The notes under the pieces are model-generated. The model searched no databases and was not told the DNA's origin. It saw only the letters and a list, made by a program, of their open reading frames with translations. The position numbers and the translations under genes are program-made. A stretch of 64,000 nucleotides of DNA from an uncultured Ruminococcus sp. (lineage in GTDB: Bacteria; Bacillota; Clostridia; Oscillospirales; Acutalibacteraceae): NCBI GenBank assembly GCA_902765855.1, contig CACXBF010000015.1, positions 1 through 64,000 of the forward strand, given 5' to 3'. Shown piece by piece: positions 23,610 to 32,637 of this stretch (its first letter is position 1; every line of letters begins with the position of its first letter).

Positions 23610-26600
23610 GTCGCTCTCCTCACGGAGAGCGTGGATTGAAATACCAAATTCAAGAATACCCTTTTTAAACATTTTCAGCGTCGCTCTCCTCACGGAGAGC
23701 GTGGATTGAAATATGATAATAAAGATATTGCAAAGTGGTTGATTAAGTCGCTCTCCTCACGGAGAGCGTGGATTGAAATGTCAACCACAAATTATAAAGA
23801 ATATGTACCTATGTCGCTCTCCTCACGGAGAGCGTGGATTGAAATTGGCTTTTATGGATATAAGAAGTCGCTTAGATATGTCGCTCTCCTCACGGAGAGC
23901 GTGGATTGAAATGATTTGCAACTTATTCAGTCACGCATTGATTTTCAGTCGCTCTCCTCACGGAGAGCGTGGATTGAAATAATAGAACAATAGTGTTCTA
24001 AAAGAAATTAAAGTCGCTCTCCTCACGGAGAGCGTGGATTGAAATGAGCTTGCTGTGATAATAGGCTTATGGATTGCAAAGTCGCTCTCCTCACGGAGAG
24101 CGTGGATTGAAATGAGCTTGCTGTGATAATAGGCTTATGGATTGCAAAAGGTCGCTCTCCTCACGGAGAGCGTGGATTGAAATCTTTAAATCGTATGTTG
24201 TATACCTTGAGCCTGCACGTCGCTCTCCTCACGGAGAGCGTGGATTGAAATTTTAATAAGTGTATAATCTGTCATTGTTAAATATGTCGCTCTCCTCACG
24301 GAGAGCGTGGATTGAAATTAAAATTGTTAATAATCTATCCTGTATATTGTCTAGTCGCTCTCCTCACGGAGAGCGTGGATTGAAATCGTTAACATACAAT
24401 GTGTAATCAGTAGATTTACAGTCGCTCTCCTCACGGAGAGCGTGGATTGAAATTCTACCCCTCTGTTAGAACGAGGGGTTGTCGCTTGTCGCTCTCCTCA
24501 CGGAGAGCGTGGATTGAAATCTTTCAAAATTTGGCAAAATGCTGACGGTAGCTAGTCGCTCTCCTCACGGAGAGCGTGGATTGAAATCCTTCGACTGATT
24601 ACAATGACGAGGTTGACGGTGTCGCTCTCCTCACGGAGAGCGTGGATTGAAATTCATGATGTAATGCGCAATGCAACTGTCCGTTGTGTCGCTCTCCTCA
24701 CGGAGAGCGTGGATTGAAATATTTGTGAGGGTGAAATTAGCATTAAAGTTCGGAGTCGCTCTCCTCACGGAGAGCGTGGATTGAAATTGTATTTTATTAA
24801 GCAACTTTGTTTTTGCCTCTCCGTCGCTCTCCTCACGGAGAGCGTGGATTGAAATCGTAGGTATATCATATACTGACATTTGACCCCCGTCGCTCTCCTC
24901 ACGGAGAGCGTGGATTGAAATATAATATCAAATTTAAGTGTTATTTTTGTATTATGTCGCTCTCCTCACGGAGAGCGTGGATTGAAATTATTTATTTTGG
25001 TTCTGATAAGTCCCCTATTATGTCGCTCTCCTCACGGAGAGCGTGGATTGAAATAAAGTCTGTTGGCAAATCGCCAATGCTGTCATAAGTCGCTCTCCTC
25101 ACGGAGAGCGTGGATTGAAATAATTCCTAGACTTAGTAATATAATTTTGATGAAAGTCGCTCTCCTCACGGAGAGCGTGGATTGAAATATTACCCCAGAT
25201 ATTAGATAATAGAATAATTATTGGTCGCTCTCCTCACGGAGAGCGTGGATTGAAATTTTCTGTTTTAGCTGCTTGGATATTAGCTATAGGCGTCGCTCTC
25301 CTCACGGAGAGCGTGGATTGAAATATTAAATACAAGCTTTAAAAATGGCAATAAACCATGTCGCTCTCCTCACGGAGAGCGTGGATTGAAATAGAAGAAC
25401 CAAAGTAAAGAGATAAACCAGCAGAACGTCGCTCTCCTCACGGAGAGCGTGGATTGAAATAGCATTAAAGCCAACAAAAAGATTGTAAATATCAGTCGCT
25501 CTCCTCACGGAGAGCGTGGATTGAAATATTTACAACGAACTCCTTTGTATATGTATTCTCTGTCGCTCTCCTCACGGAGAGCGTGGATTGAAATGGCATT
25601 AGGTGTAGCAATAGGTACATATTCTTTAGTCGCTCTCCTCACGGAGAGCGTGGATTGAAATAAAAATATATGTTGTATATAATATAAATCATCGCGTCGC
25701 TCTCCTCACGGAGAGCGTGGATTGAAATTTTTTTACTGTTCTAAACCCTTTGTTTGTTTTTACGTCGCTCTCCTCACGGAGAGCGTGGATTGAAATTCAC
25801 CCTCTCATCAATATCTGTATTTTTTGACACTGTCGCTCTCCTCACGGAGAGCGTGGATTGAAATCAGTAACAGTATCAGTACCGTTTGTAGTTGCAGAAT
25901 GTCGCTCTCCTCACGGAGAGCGTGGATTGAAATTGCACATTGCAATACCGAAGTATATTATCAACAAAAGTCGCTCTCCTCACGGAGAGCGTGGATTGAA
26001 ATGATTGAGGTCTGCATTGATTGACCTTTTTTAGCTGTCGCTCTCCTCACGGAGAGCGTGGATTGAAATAGAACGAGCAATAAGAACCAAAGCAGAACGG
26101 GGATGTCGCTCTCCTCACGGAGAGCGTGGATTGAAATGTTAAAACAATTAGGTAAAAGTTTTAAAACAAAACATGTCGCTCTCCTCACGGAGAGCGTGGA
26201 TTGAAATGTTTGGGGTAATTGTACACCCTGCATACCTTTTACCCTGTCGCTCTCCTCACGGAGAGCGTGGATTGAAATATTAGGGCTTAATGACCTTACA
26301 AAAGACGGAGAGTCGCTCTCCTCACGGAGAGCGTGGATTGAAATACAAATAGAATTATCTTTGACATAATTTATCATTGTCGCTCTCCTCACGGAGAGCG
26401 TGGATTGAAATTGATAGCAGAGTGCATAAAATTATCATAACCTATGTCGCTCTCCTCACGGAGAGCGTGGATTGAAAATAACCTATGTCGCTCTCCTCAC
26501 GGAGAGCGTGGATTGAAATGCCAGTGCTAATAACAAGCAAATGGTCTTTATCGTCGCTCTCCTCACGGAGAGCGTGGATTGAAATATGATGTGATATGCT

Positions 26601-28412
26601 GTTGTTATCCTCCCAAGTTGTCGCTCTCCTCACGGAGAGCGTGGATTGAAATTAGGGGTGTTAAGCGACCAAAGGTCGCACTTGTAACGTCGCTCTCCTC
26701 ACGGAGAGCGTGGATTGAAATAGCACAAAGAGCAATGTTAGCACAAGGCAATCTTTGTCGCTCTCCTCACGGAGAGCGTGGATTGAAATACGAACATTAC
26801 ATTCCTTGACATCACCACGCCAACGTCGCTCTCCTCACGGAGAGCGTGGATTGAAATACTTTTATTTCCTAAGCATTGAGTCCAATTCAAGTCGTCGCTC
26901 TCCTCACGGAGAGCGTGGATTGAAATGTTTCCAAATATCCAACCACTGTAATTTTTACTTGTCGCTCTCCTCACGGAGAGCGTGGATTGAAATAATACTA
27001 ACAAGTATAATATACGGAATAATAACAGTCGCTCTCCTCACGGAGAGCGTGGATTGAAATTTGTATCGGCATTTATTATGGCTATCAAGTCATTGTCGCT
27101 CTCCTCACGGAGAGCGTGGATTGAAATTTTAAAGCTTGCCTATTATGTTGAAAAACAATGGTCGCTCTCCTCACGGAGAGCGTGGATTGAAATCAGAAAT
27201 TGAATGCGTGTGCAAGTAAACAACCTGTCGCTCTCCTCACGGAGAGCGTGGATTGAAATGTATTTCAAGGTTGAAAAGAGTAAAGCTGATGACGGTCGCT
27301 CTCCTCACGGAGAGCGTGGATTGAAATATGATTTATATCTTGTGTCGAGCGATTATATAAAGTCGCTCTCCTCACGGAGAGCGTGGATTGAAATGAGAGA
27401 TATACCAAATTGTGGAGATACATACAGAGTCGCTCTCCTCACGGAGAGCGTGGATTGAAATTTGAATATTATGGAAAACTTAGTTTATATTGTGAGGTCG
27501 CTCTCCTCACGGAGAGCGTGGATTGAAATATCTGATAAACCTAGTATATAATCTGCTGATACATGTCGCTCTCCTCACGGAGAGCGTGGATTGAAATTTT
27601 ACCGGCTGAAATAGATTTGTATTTAAAAGACTGTCGCTCTCCTCACGGAGAGCGTGGATTGAAATAAAAAAATCAAAATCCATTTTAAAACCCCCTTCTC
27701 CGTCGCTCTCCTCACGGAGAGCGTGGATTGAAATACTTACCAGCAAGTAAACTAACGCATAAGTTTGTGTCGCTCTCCTCACGGAGAGCGTGGATTGAAA
27801 TAAGAAAAAAACACCACGGTGCAGTGGGGCCCCCAGTCGCTCTCCTCACGGAGAGCGTGGATTGAAATCGTCAACCGATTACAATGATGAGGTCGACGGC
27901 GATGTCGCTCTCCTCACGGAGAGCGTGGATTGAAATTCTCTTGAAGATTATATTACCGTCGAGAATGTAAGTCGCTCTCCTCACGGAGAGCGTGGATTGA
28001 AATGTGTAACATTTCCCATTTCCGTATAATCAACAAGTGTCGCTCTCCTCACGGAGAGCGTGGATTGAAATATCCAGACTCATATCACCAAGATAAGCAG
28101 TAAGATGTCGCTCTCCTCACGGAGAGCGTGGATTGAAATTAATCTGTCAATGGAGTTATAGCACCTCTGGAACTGTCGCTCTCCTCACGGAGAGCGTGGA
28201 TTGAAATAAGTTAGATTATGAATCCGTTGGAGATTTGCCGACAGTCGCTCTCCTCACGGAGAGCGTGGATTGAAATGGCATTACCGCAGCAAAGGTCGGA
28301 AGAATCGCCAATGTCGCTCTCCTCACGGAGAGCGTGGATTGAAATTGCATTTGTAATCGTGCTGGCCATTGCAGATAAAGTCGCTCTCCTCACGGAGAGC
28401 GTGGGTTGAAAT
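23610..28412 (+). CRISPR. Type I-C CRISPR array, 72 repeats by hand count
   Basis: The repeat is 33 nt: GTC, a 7-bp stem GCTCTCC/GGAGAGC around TCAC, then GTGGATTGAAAT. This is a classical I-C repeat. Spacers are mostly 33-37 nt and I count 71, one of them only about 8 nt. Nearly all repeats are identical. Exceptions are the repeat at 26446, whose end reads GAAAA before a truncated spacer, and the last repeat at 28380, with GTGGGTTG in place of GTGGATTG, as expected of the oldest, trailer-end copy. Spacers 7 and 8 are the same sequence. The perfect repeat fidelity and length suggest an active or recently active locus. Open frames running through the array are artefacts. Confidence 0.99.
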
Positions 28413-28686
28413 AACAGAGAAAAAAACTCTCCAAATTATATCTCGTTATTTTGACAAGTACAGAAATAGATATAATGTTTACAATAATGTAAATGGTGAT
28501 GAAGACGAATGGACATATGCAAATGAAAATAACGACCTTGACCTCGTGGTTGATTGGAAAAACCCAGTTGAAATTTATGTCGATTTCAATTTTTGGAGTG
28601 AAAATGAAGAAATCGAGGAATATTTAAAAGAAAAGTATGGCAAACAAATTGAACAGAATACAGATTTACTAAAAAAGGAAGAATAA
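28413..28686 (+). pseudogene. 5'-truncated ORF abutting the trailer end of the array
   Basis: The frame is open straight out of the final repeat and continues for 91 residues to a stop at 28686, with no internal ATG and no ribosome site. It is rich in acidic and aromatic residues (NGDEDEWTYANENNDLDLVV, then EIYVDFNFWSENEEIEEYL) and looks like real coding sequence whose N-terminus has been lost. I do not recognise the family. The array, or a rearrangement at its distal end, seems to have replaced the start of this gene. Confidence 0.5.
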
Positions 28687-28864
28687 TAAAAATATATAGA
28701 AATGAAGAATTAGAGTTATGTTTTGATATAGAAATATAAGTAAACTATTTATTTTCTAAAACTGTTTAAATTTATATTGAAAAAGTCTTGAATTAATAGA
28801 AAAATTATTTGGATTTATTATAGTAAAAAATAATTATAAAGAATTTAATAATGGAGGTATACTA

Positions 28865-29041
28865 ATGCCAGTTTTAATTTTACTTGGTATCTTTTTAATT
28901 TGTGGTATAATAGATTTGCATAAAACTTGTAAAAAAAATGTACATTCACATTCTCGTGATGAAGTAGAACAAATGCTCAGTAAGATGGTTGGCAAATCAA
29001 AACGAGAGACAAGACATATTGTTAAGTATTATAGGAAGTAA
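28865..29041 (+). CDS. Small single-pass membrane protein
   Basis: A 58-residue frame with a very good ribosome site (GGAGG, 7 bases before the ATG). Residues 1-17 (MPVLILLGIFLICGIID) are one hydrophobic segment and the rest is a basic, polar tail with RDEVEQMLSKMVGKSKRETR. Function unknown. It lies between the CRISPR array and an HTH regulator. The 178 bp before it are AT-rich without a clear promoter. Confidence 0.55.
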   Translation: MPVLILLGIFLICGIIDLHKTCKKNVHSHSRDEVEQMLSKMVGKSKRETRHIVKYYRK

Positions 29042-29076
29042 TTGTAAAGCAAATATCTAACTACTTTTAAAAATAC

Positions 29077-29105
29077 TTGATAATTAGAACAAAATATGTT
29101 ACAAT
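29077..29105 (+). promoter_or_regulatory. Promoter of the tandem HTH gene
   Basis: TTGATA (29077-29082), 17-bp spacer, TACAAT (29100-29105), about 55 bp before the ATG. Confidence 0.65.
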
Positions 29106-29159
29106 ATAAGTAACTTAAAGAATAAGCAATAATATATTTCAATTTAAAAGGAAAGAATT

Positions 29160-29690
29160 ATGTTAATCAATCAGAATATGGATATAGATACTAATACAAA
29201 ACATGATATTAAAGTTATTGATGGGGTAACACATGTTTTTATTATTAATGAAATTGTGGTCAATAATAATGACTTTGAGCAACGTGTTAAGGTTGCAACT
29301 ATTCTTTCAAATATGACTCTTGGAGATGTTGCAAAACAATTTGGTGTTACACAAGCAACTTTTTCTACCAGGTGTAAAACTGGTAAAATGAATTTTATTG
29401 AACAGCGTAAAGTTGCAGAGATTTTGGGCTGTACTTCGGTTATAAAGTTTATATTCGATGATGGTTCAGTATTTGAAGGACATACGGTTAAACAACTTGT
29501 AATGGATGCTTGTGCCCATGTCAACATAACTCAGATGGAACTTGGAAAGCGTCTTGGAAAGTCCAGACAGAGCTTTAACGATAAATTAAATAAAGGACGA
29601 TTTACCGATGACGAAATCAGAAATATTGCAAGTAAAATTGGTTGCACATATTATAACTACTTTGAAATGGAGGACGGCACTCAGATTTGA
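29160..29690 (+). CDS. DNA-binding protein with two tandem helix-turn-helix units
   Basis: A 176-residue protein made of two similar halves. Half one (about 37-100) reads TLGDVAKQFGVTQATFSTRCKTGKMNFIEQRKVAEILGC and ends in IKFIFDDGS; half two (about 108-174) reads TQMELGKRLGKSRQSFNDKLNKGRFTDDEIRNIASKIGC and ends in NYFEMEDGT. Both are XRE-like HTH folds followed by a short beta strand, suggesting an internal duplication that can bind DNA as a pseudo-dimer. It lies between the array and the repeat-flanked cassette and has its own promoter and AAAGGAAAG site. It could regulate the cassette or the cas operon, which is inference from position only. Confidence 0.75.
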   Translation: MLINQNMDIDTNTKHDIKVIDGVTHVFIINEIVVNNNDFEQRVKVATILSNMTLGDVAKQFGVTQATFSTRCKTGKMNFIEQRKVAEILGCTSVIKFIFDDGSVFEGHTVKQLVMDACAHVNITQMELGKRLGKSRQSFNDKLNKGRFTDDEIRNIASKIGCTYYNYFEMEDGTQI

Positions 29691-29734
29691 GAGTTTGTTT
29701 CTCTTTGATCGTAAGCTAAAATTAAAAATATTTT

Positions 29735-29767
29735 GTCGTTCTCCTCACGGAGAGCGTGGATTGAAAT
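29735..29767 (+). repeat. Isolated CRISPR repeat variant, left border of a cassette
   Basis: Identical to the array repeat except C to T at position 5 (GTCGTTCTCC), 1.3 kb beyond the end of the array. It keeps the full 3' handle GTGGATTGAAAT. Its end is only one base before the -35 of a strong promoter. Confidence 0.95.
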
Positions 29768-29768
29768 A

Positions 29769-29797
29769 TTGACTTATTGAAAGGTTTATATTATAAT
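29769..29797 (+). promoter_or_regulatory. Strong rightward promoter inside the repeat-flanked cassette
   Basis: TTGACT (29769-29774), 17-bp spacer, TATAAT (29792-29797). The predicted start is near 29804, so the RNA begins close to a terminator hairpin. Confidence 0.8.
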
Positions 29798-29800
29798 ATA

Positions 29801-29845
29801 GGTGGCTTTGAGGGAAGCTCTTAACTTCTCTCTCCACCTTTTTGG
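29801..29845 (+). ncRNA. Short terminated RNA, candidate antisense antitoxin
   Basis: GGTGG (29801) pairs with CCACC (to 29838), and GAGGGAAG with CTTCTCTC inside, followed by a TTTTT run. With the promoter just upstream, this would yield an RNA of only about 40 nt, or longer with read-through. It is antisense to the 3' end of the leftward transcript from 29993. That layout, convergent with overlapping 3' ends, is typical of type I antitoxin RNAs. Existence and length of the RNA are predictions. Confidence 0.5.
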
Positions 29846-29966
29846 TTATCCGTTGATAATCTTTATCAAGATTAAAATCCAACCAACTAAGGATACAATC
29901 TTGATGACGAGTTTTTCAAGTTTCTCAACTAACTTGATTAACTCGTCAATTTTTTTTGCCTTACAT
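29846..29966 (-). pseudogene. Candidate type I-like toxin peptide frame with start-stop 5' end
   Basis: On the minus strand AGGAGGTG (29980-29973) is followed 6 bases later by ATG (29966) and at once TAA. One frame over, an open reading frame runs to a TAA at 29846-29848, with ELIKLVEKLEKLVIKIVSLV then GWILILIKIING: a charged amphipathic helix leading into a hydrophobic segment, as in small membrane toxins. Removal of a single T after the ATG would join the ribosome site to this frame (MKAKKIDELIK...). The same RNA folds into two strong hairpins: GACGAGTT/AACTCGTC with CAAGTT/AACTTG inside, and ATCAAGATT/AATCTTGAT. Either a toxin inactivated by one base, or a structured RNA with a minimal ORF. 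Confidence 0.4.
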
Positions 29967-29992
29967 TTTCTTCACCTCCTCTCTATGTTCAT

Positions 29993-29998
29993 ATTATA
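29993..29998 (-). promoter_or_regulatory. Leftward extended -10 promoter of the cassette
   Basis: Minus strand reads TGCTATAAT, an extended -10, with no good -35 (the degenerate right-border repeat occupies that place). The predicted start is about 29986, just before the AGGAGGTG site. Confidence 0.55.
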
Positions 29999-30006
29999 GC
30001 ACGAAA

Positions 30007-30039
30007 GTCGTTCTCCTCACGGAAGATGTGTATTAAAAT
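30007..30039 (+). repeat. Degenerate CRISPR repeat, right border of the cassette
   Basis: Same orientation as the array. The first 21 positions match the 29735 copy, including its C to T change, after which it decays (GAAGATGTGTATTAAAAT). Sharing the same variant base suggests that both border copies descend from one repeat. Confidence 0.85.
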
Positions 30040-30089
30040 GCAGAATCAGCCTTGTTTTTAAAGCTAAGGCTATTGCATCTTCCTTATTT

Positions 30090-30127
30090 ATAAGAACTAA
30101 TCTGAAAAAGATTGGTTCTTATTTTTT
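30090..30127 (+). terminator. Strong terminator after the CRISPR region
   Basis: ATAAGAACTAATCT (30090-30103) pairs with AGATTGGTTCTTAT (30109-30122), followed by a T run. It closes the CRISPR-associated region. From 30128 to 30292 there is only AT-rich sequence before ferredoxin. Confidence 0.88.
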
Positions 30128-30292
30128 ATGTGAAAACCTATTGGCAAATGAGTAATCAGATATTTTTACTTTGTGAATTGTTTAAAGAATAATTTAAAAA
30201 TATTGGAAGTATTAAAAATAATAATTAGGTAAATAATAGAATTGGTGGTAAAAAATCTAATAAAATGTGTTTAATTGATTTGAGGTGTATTT

Positions 30293-30478
30293 ATGAATGC
30301 AAAAGTAAACGAAGATTGTATTGGTTGTGGATTGTGCAACAGCATTTGTCCCGAAGTTTTTAGTATGACTGATGAAGGCGTTGCAACGGCTCGCTCTGAT
30401 ATTCCTGAGAAGCAAGATGAATTAGTACAAGAAGCGGCTGATAACTGTCCTGTAGATGCAATTGAAGTAGAGTGTTAA
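30293..30478 (+). CDS. Ferredoxin, single [4Fe-4S] type
   Basis: A 61-residue ferredoxin. CIGCGLCNSICPE supplies three cluster cysteines and one that can form a disulfide; DNCPVDAIE supplies the fourth ligand. It follows a GAGGTG site and ends 13 bases before hcp, so it is likely the electron donor for Hcp and in the same operon. Confidence 0.93.
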   Translation: MNAKVNEDCIGCGLCNSICPEVFSMTDEGVATARSDIPEKQDELVQEAADNCPVDAIEVEC

Positions 30479-30491
30479 TTGGAGGTAACAA

Positions 30492-32057
30492 ATGAAAGAT
30501 ATGTTTTGTTTTCAATGTCAGCAGACTGCACACAATATAGCCTGTGAGGGTAAAGCTGGAGTTTGTGGTAAAAAATCTGATACTGCAAATTATCAGGATG
30601 AGCTTGTAGGTGCGCTTATCGGACTTGCAAGAGCTGCAAAAAGCGGTAATCCGACAGCTCATACAGACGAATTGATATTAAAAGGACTTTTTACCACAAT
30701 CACAAATGTTAATTTCAACAATGTGACAATCAAGCAAATAAAGACCGAAATCGAAAAGGAAAAGGGCAGAATTAACAGTGAAAAATTTGAAGATTACGAT
30801 ATGAAGAATATCTGGGATGACCATGAAGATATTCGTTCGCTTAAATCGCTGATACTGTTCGGCATAAAAGGAATGGCGGCTTACGCTTACCATGCATTAG
30901 CTCTGGGCAAAAGCGAAAGTGAAATCAACAGTTTCTTCTATGAAGCTCTATATACTCTGGGAGAAAAGAAAAATCCAGACGAATTGCTTGAAATTGTTTT
31001 AAAAACGGGAGAAGTTAATCTAAAATGTATGGCGTTGCTTGATGAAGCAAATACAGGAGCATATGGGAATCCTGTGCCGACAGAAGTTCCTCTTACTATA
31101 GAAAAAGGCCCGTTTATCGTTGTAAGCGGTCACGATTTGCACGATTTAAAACTGTTGCTTGAGCAGACCGAGGGCAAGGGAATAAATATTTACACCCATA
31201 GCGAAATGCTGCCTGCTCACGGCTATCCCGAACTGAAAAAATATCCGCATCTCAAGGGTAATTTCGGTACAGGATGGCAAAATCAACAATCGGAATTTCA
31301 TAATATTCCTGCACCGATTTTGTTCACTACAAACTGTTTGATGCCGGTGAGAGAAAGTTATAAGGACAGAGTTTTCACCACTTCCGTTGTATCTTATCCT
31401 GAGTTGGTTCATATCGGAGAGGATAAGGATTTTACACCCGTTATACAAAAAGCTATTGAGTGCGGCGGTTATGACGAAGATAAAGAAATGAGAGGAATGA
31501 ATGGTGGCAAAACGGTAATAACGGGCTTTGCACACAATGCTGTACTATCCAATGCCGAAAAAATAGTTGACCTTGTTAAGCAGGGAAAAATCAAACATTT
31601 CTTCCTTATAGGTGGTTGTGATGGAGCATCTTACAGCAGAAGCTACTACACCGACTTTGCAAAGCTCACATCGCCTGATACGATTATTTTAACTCTTGCC
31701 TGCGGAAAATATCGTATTAACGATTTGGATTTGGGTGACATTGATGGGATACCGAGAATACTCGACTGCGGACAATGCAATGACGCATACAGTGCGATAA
31801 AAATTGCATTAGCTCTTTCTGATGCTTTTAACTGCGGGGTCAACGATTTGCCGCTAACCCTTGTACTTTCATGGTACGAACAGAAGGCGGTTTGCATTTT
31901 GCTTACACTTTTATATCTTGGTATAAAAAATATTTATCTCGGACCTACGCTCCCTGCATTTGTTTCCAAAGGAGTTTTGGATATTTTGATAGAAAAATTT
32001 AATCTGACTCCTATTGATAAACCACAGGAAGATTATGAGAAAATTATGAACGGATAG
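30492..32057 (+). CDS. hcp: Hydroxylamine reductase / hybrid cluster protein
   Basis: A 521-residue Hcp. The N-terminal cysteines are arranged CX2CX8CX6C (CFQCQQTAHNIACEGKAGVC) for the iron-sulfur cluster. Hybrid-cluster ligands are visible in GLFTTITNVNF, LLDEANTGAYG, VSGHDLHDL, TTNCLMPV, IGGCDGA, LTLACGKYRIN and LDCGQCNDAYSA. Hcp reduces nitric oxide or hydroxylamine under anaerobic nitrosative stress. Start at ATG 30492 after GGAGGT. A terminator follows at about 32116. Confidence 0.95.
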   Translation: MKDMFCFQCQQTAHNIACEGKAGVCGKKSDTANYQDELVGALIGLARAAKSGNPTAHTDELILKGLFTTITNVNFNNVTIKQIKTEIEKEKGRINSEKFEDYDMKNIWDDHEDIRSLKSLILFGIKGMAAYAYHALALGKSESEINSFFYEALYTLGEKKNPDELLEIVLKTGEVNLKCMALLDEANTGAYGNPVPTEVPLTIEKGPFIVVSGHDLHDLKLLLEQTEGKGINIYTHSEMLPAHGYPELKKYPHLKGNFGTGWQNQQSEFHNIPAPILFTTNCLMPVRESYKDRVFTTSVVSYPELVHIGEDKDFTPVIQKAIECGGYDEDKEMRGMNGGKTVITGFAHNAVLSNAEKIVDLVKQGKIKHFFLIGGCDGASYSRSYYTDFAKLTSPDTIILTLACGKYRINDLDLGDIDGIPRILDCGQCNDAYSAIKIALALSDAFNCGVNDLPLTLVLSWYEQKAVCILLTLLYLGIKNIYLGPTLPAFVSKGVLDILIEKFNLTPIDKPQEDYEKIMNG

Positions 32058-32115
32058 CATTTATAATCATAATGCTTGTTAGAAAAAGCATAAAACAAAA
32101 AATATTTATTAACAA

Positions 32116-32152
32116 TAAAGCAATTAACAGTTTTTGTTGATTGCTTTTTAAA
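32116..32152 (+). terminator. Terminator after hcp
   Basis: AAAGCAATTAACA pairs with TGTTGATTGCTTT, with one G-U pair, around a short T-rich loop and with trailing Ts. Confidence 0.7.
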
Positions 32153-32257
32153 TATATAATATTTATTTAAGATTTATAATTTTAAAATGTTGTAATAGAA
32201 ATAATAATTATATCATATATAAAATATTTAGTAAATGAGAAACTGCCTGCTTTTTTC

Positions 32258-32286
32258 TTGCTTATACCTTTTTGGAATGATATAAT
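32258..32286 (+). promoter_or_regulatory. Promoter of the STAS/NHLP operon
   Basis: TTGCTT (32258-32263), 17-bp spacer, TATAAT (32281-32286), 45 bp before the STAS gene. Confidence 0.7.
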
Positions 32287-32330
32287 TAATTTAAATTTTA
32301 TATAAAAATTGCCATAAAGGAGATTAATGT

Positions 32331-32627
32331 ATGGAAATAACGGCTTGTAAAAATGAGGATACTCTTACACTTACTGTTAAAGGGAGATTGGATACTATAA
32401 CTGCACCTAAGCTTGAAAGTGAACTGAAAAATTCTATTTCGTCTGTAAAAGAATTGATTTTTGATTTTTCAGAATTGGAATATATTTCTTCCGCAGGTCT
32501 TCGTGTGCTTCTTTCTGCTCAAAAACTTATGAATAAACAGGGAAGTATGCTTCTTAAAAATGTATGCGATGATGTTATGGAAATTTTTCAAATCACAGGA
32601 TTTGTAGATATATTGAATATTGAATGA
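32331..32627 (+). CDS. STAS-domain anti-sigma-factor antagonist
   Basis: A 98-residue STAS protein. LIFDFSELEYISSAGLRVLL carries the conserved SSAG serine (about residue 58) that is the usual phosphorylation site. Such proteins switch partners with HATPase kinases and PP2C phosphatases. The next gene encodes both a PP2C and a HATPase domain, so the two should form one switch. RBS AAAGGAG. Its end overlaps a possible TTG start of the next gene. Confidence 0.9.
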   Translation: MEITACKNEDTLTLTVKGRLDTITAPKLESELKNSISSVKELIFDFSELEYISSAGLRVLLSAQKLMNKQGSMLLKNVCDDVMEIFQITGFVDILNIE

Positions 32628-32637
32628 GGAAATATCT

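Noticed and set aside
23706-28409. Many short open frames in the array repeating SLSSRRAWIE on one strand and ISIHALREESD on the other
   Set aside because: They are translations of the CRISPR repeat in different frames; no ribosome sites and no coding pattern in the spacers.
28568-28578. Handle-like GTTGAAAT after the array
   Set aside because: Only eight bases agree, there is no stem upstream, and it lies within a coding-like frame.
29802-29999. Rightward 65-codon frame inside the repeat-flanked cassette
   Set aside because: It starts within a terminator hairpin, has no ribosome site and is antisense to the better-supported leftward signals.
32190-32202. TTC plus the first six bases of the crRNA-like guide (minus strand) before the STAS gene
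   Set aside because: Pairing stops after six bases; a nine-base match of this kind is expected by chance in 64 kb of AT-rich DNA.
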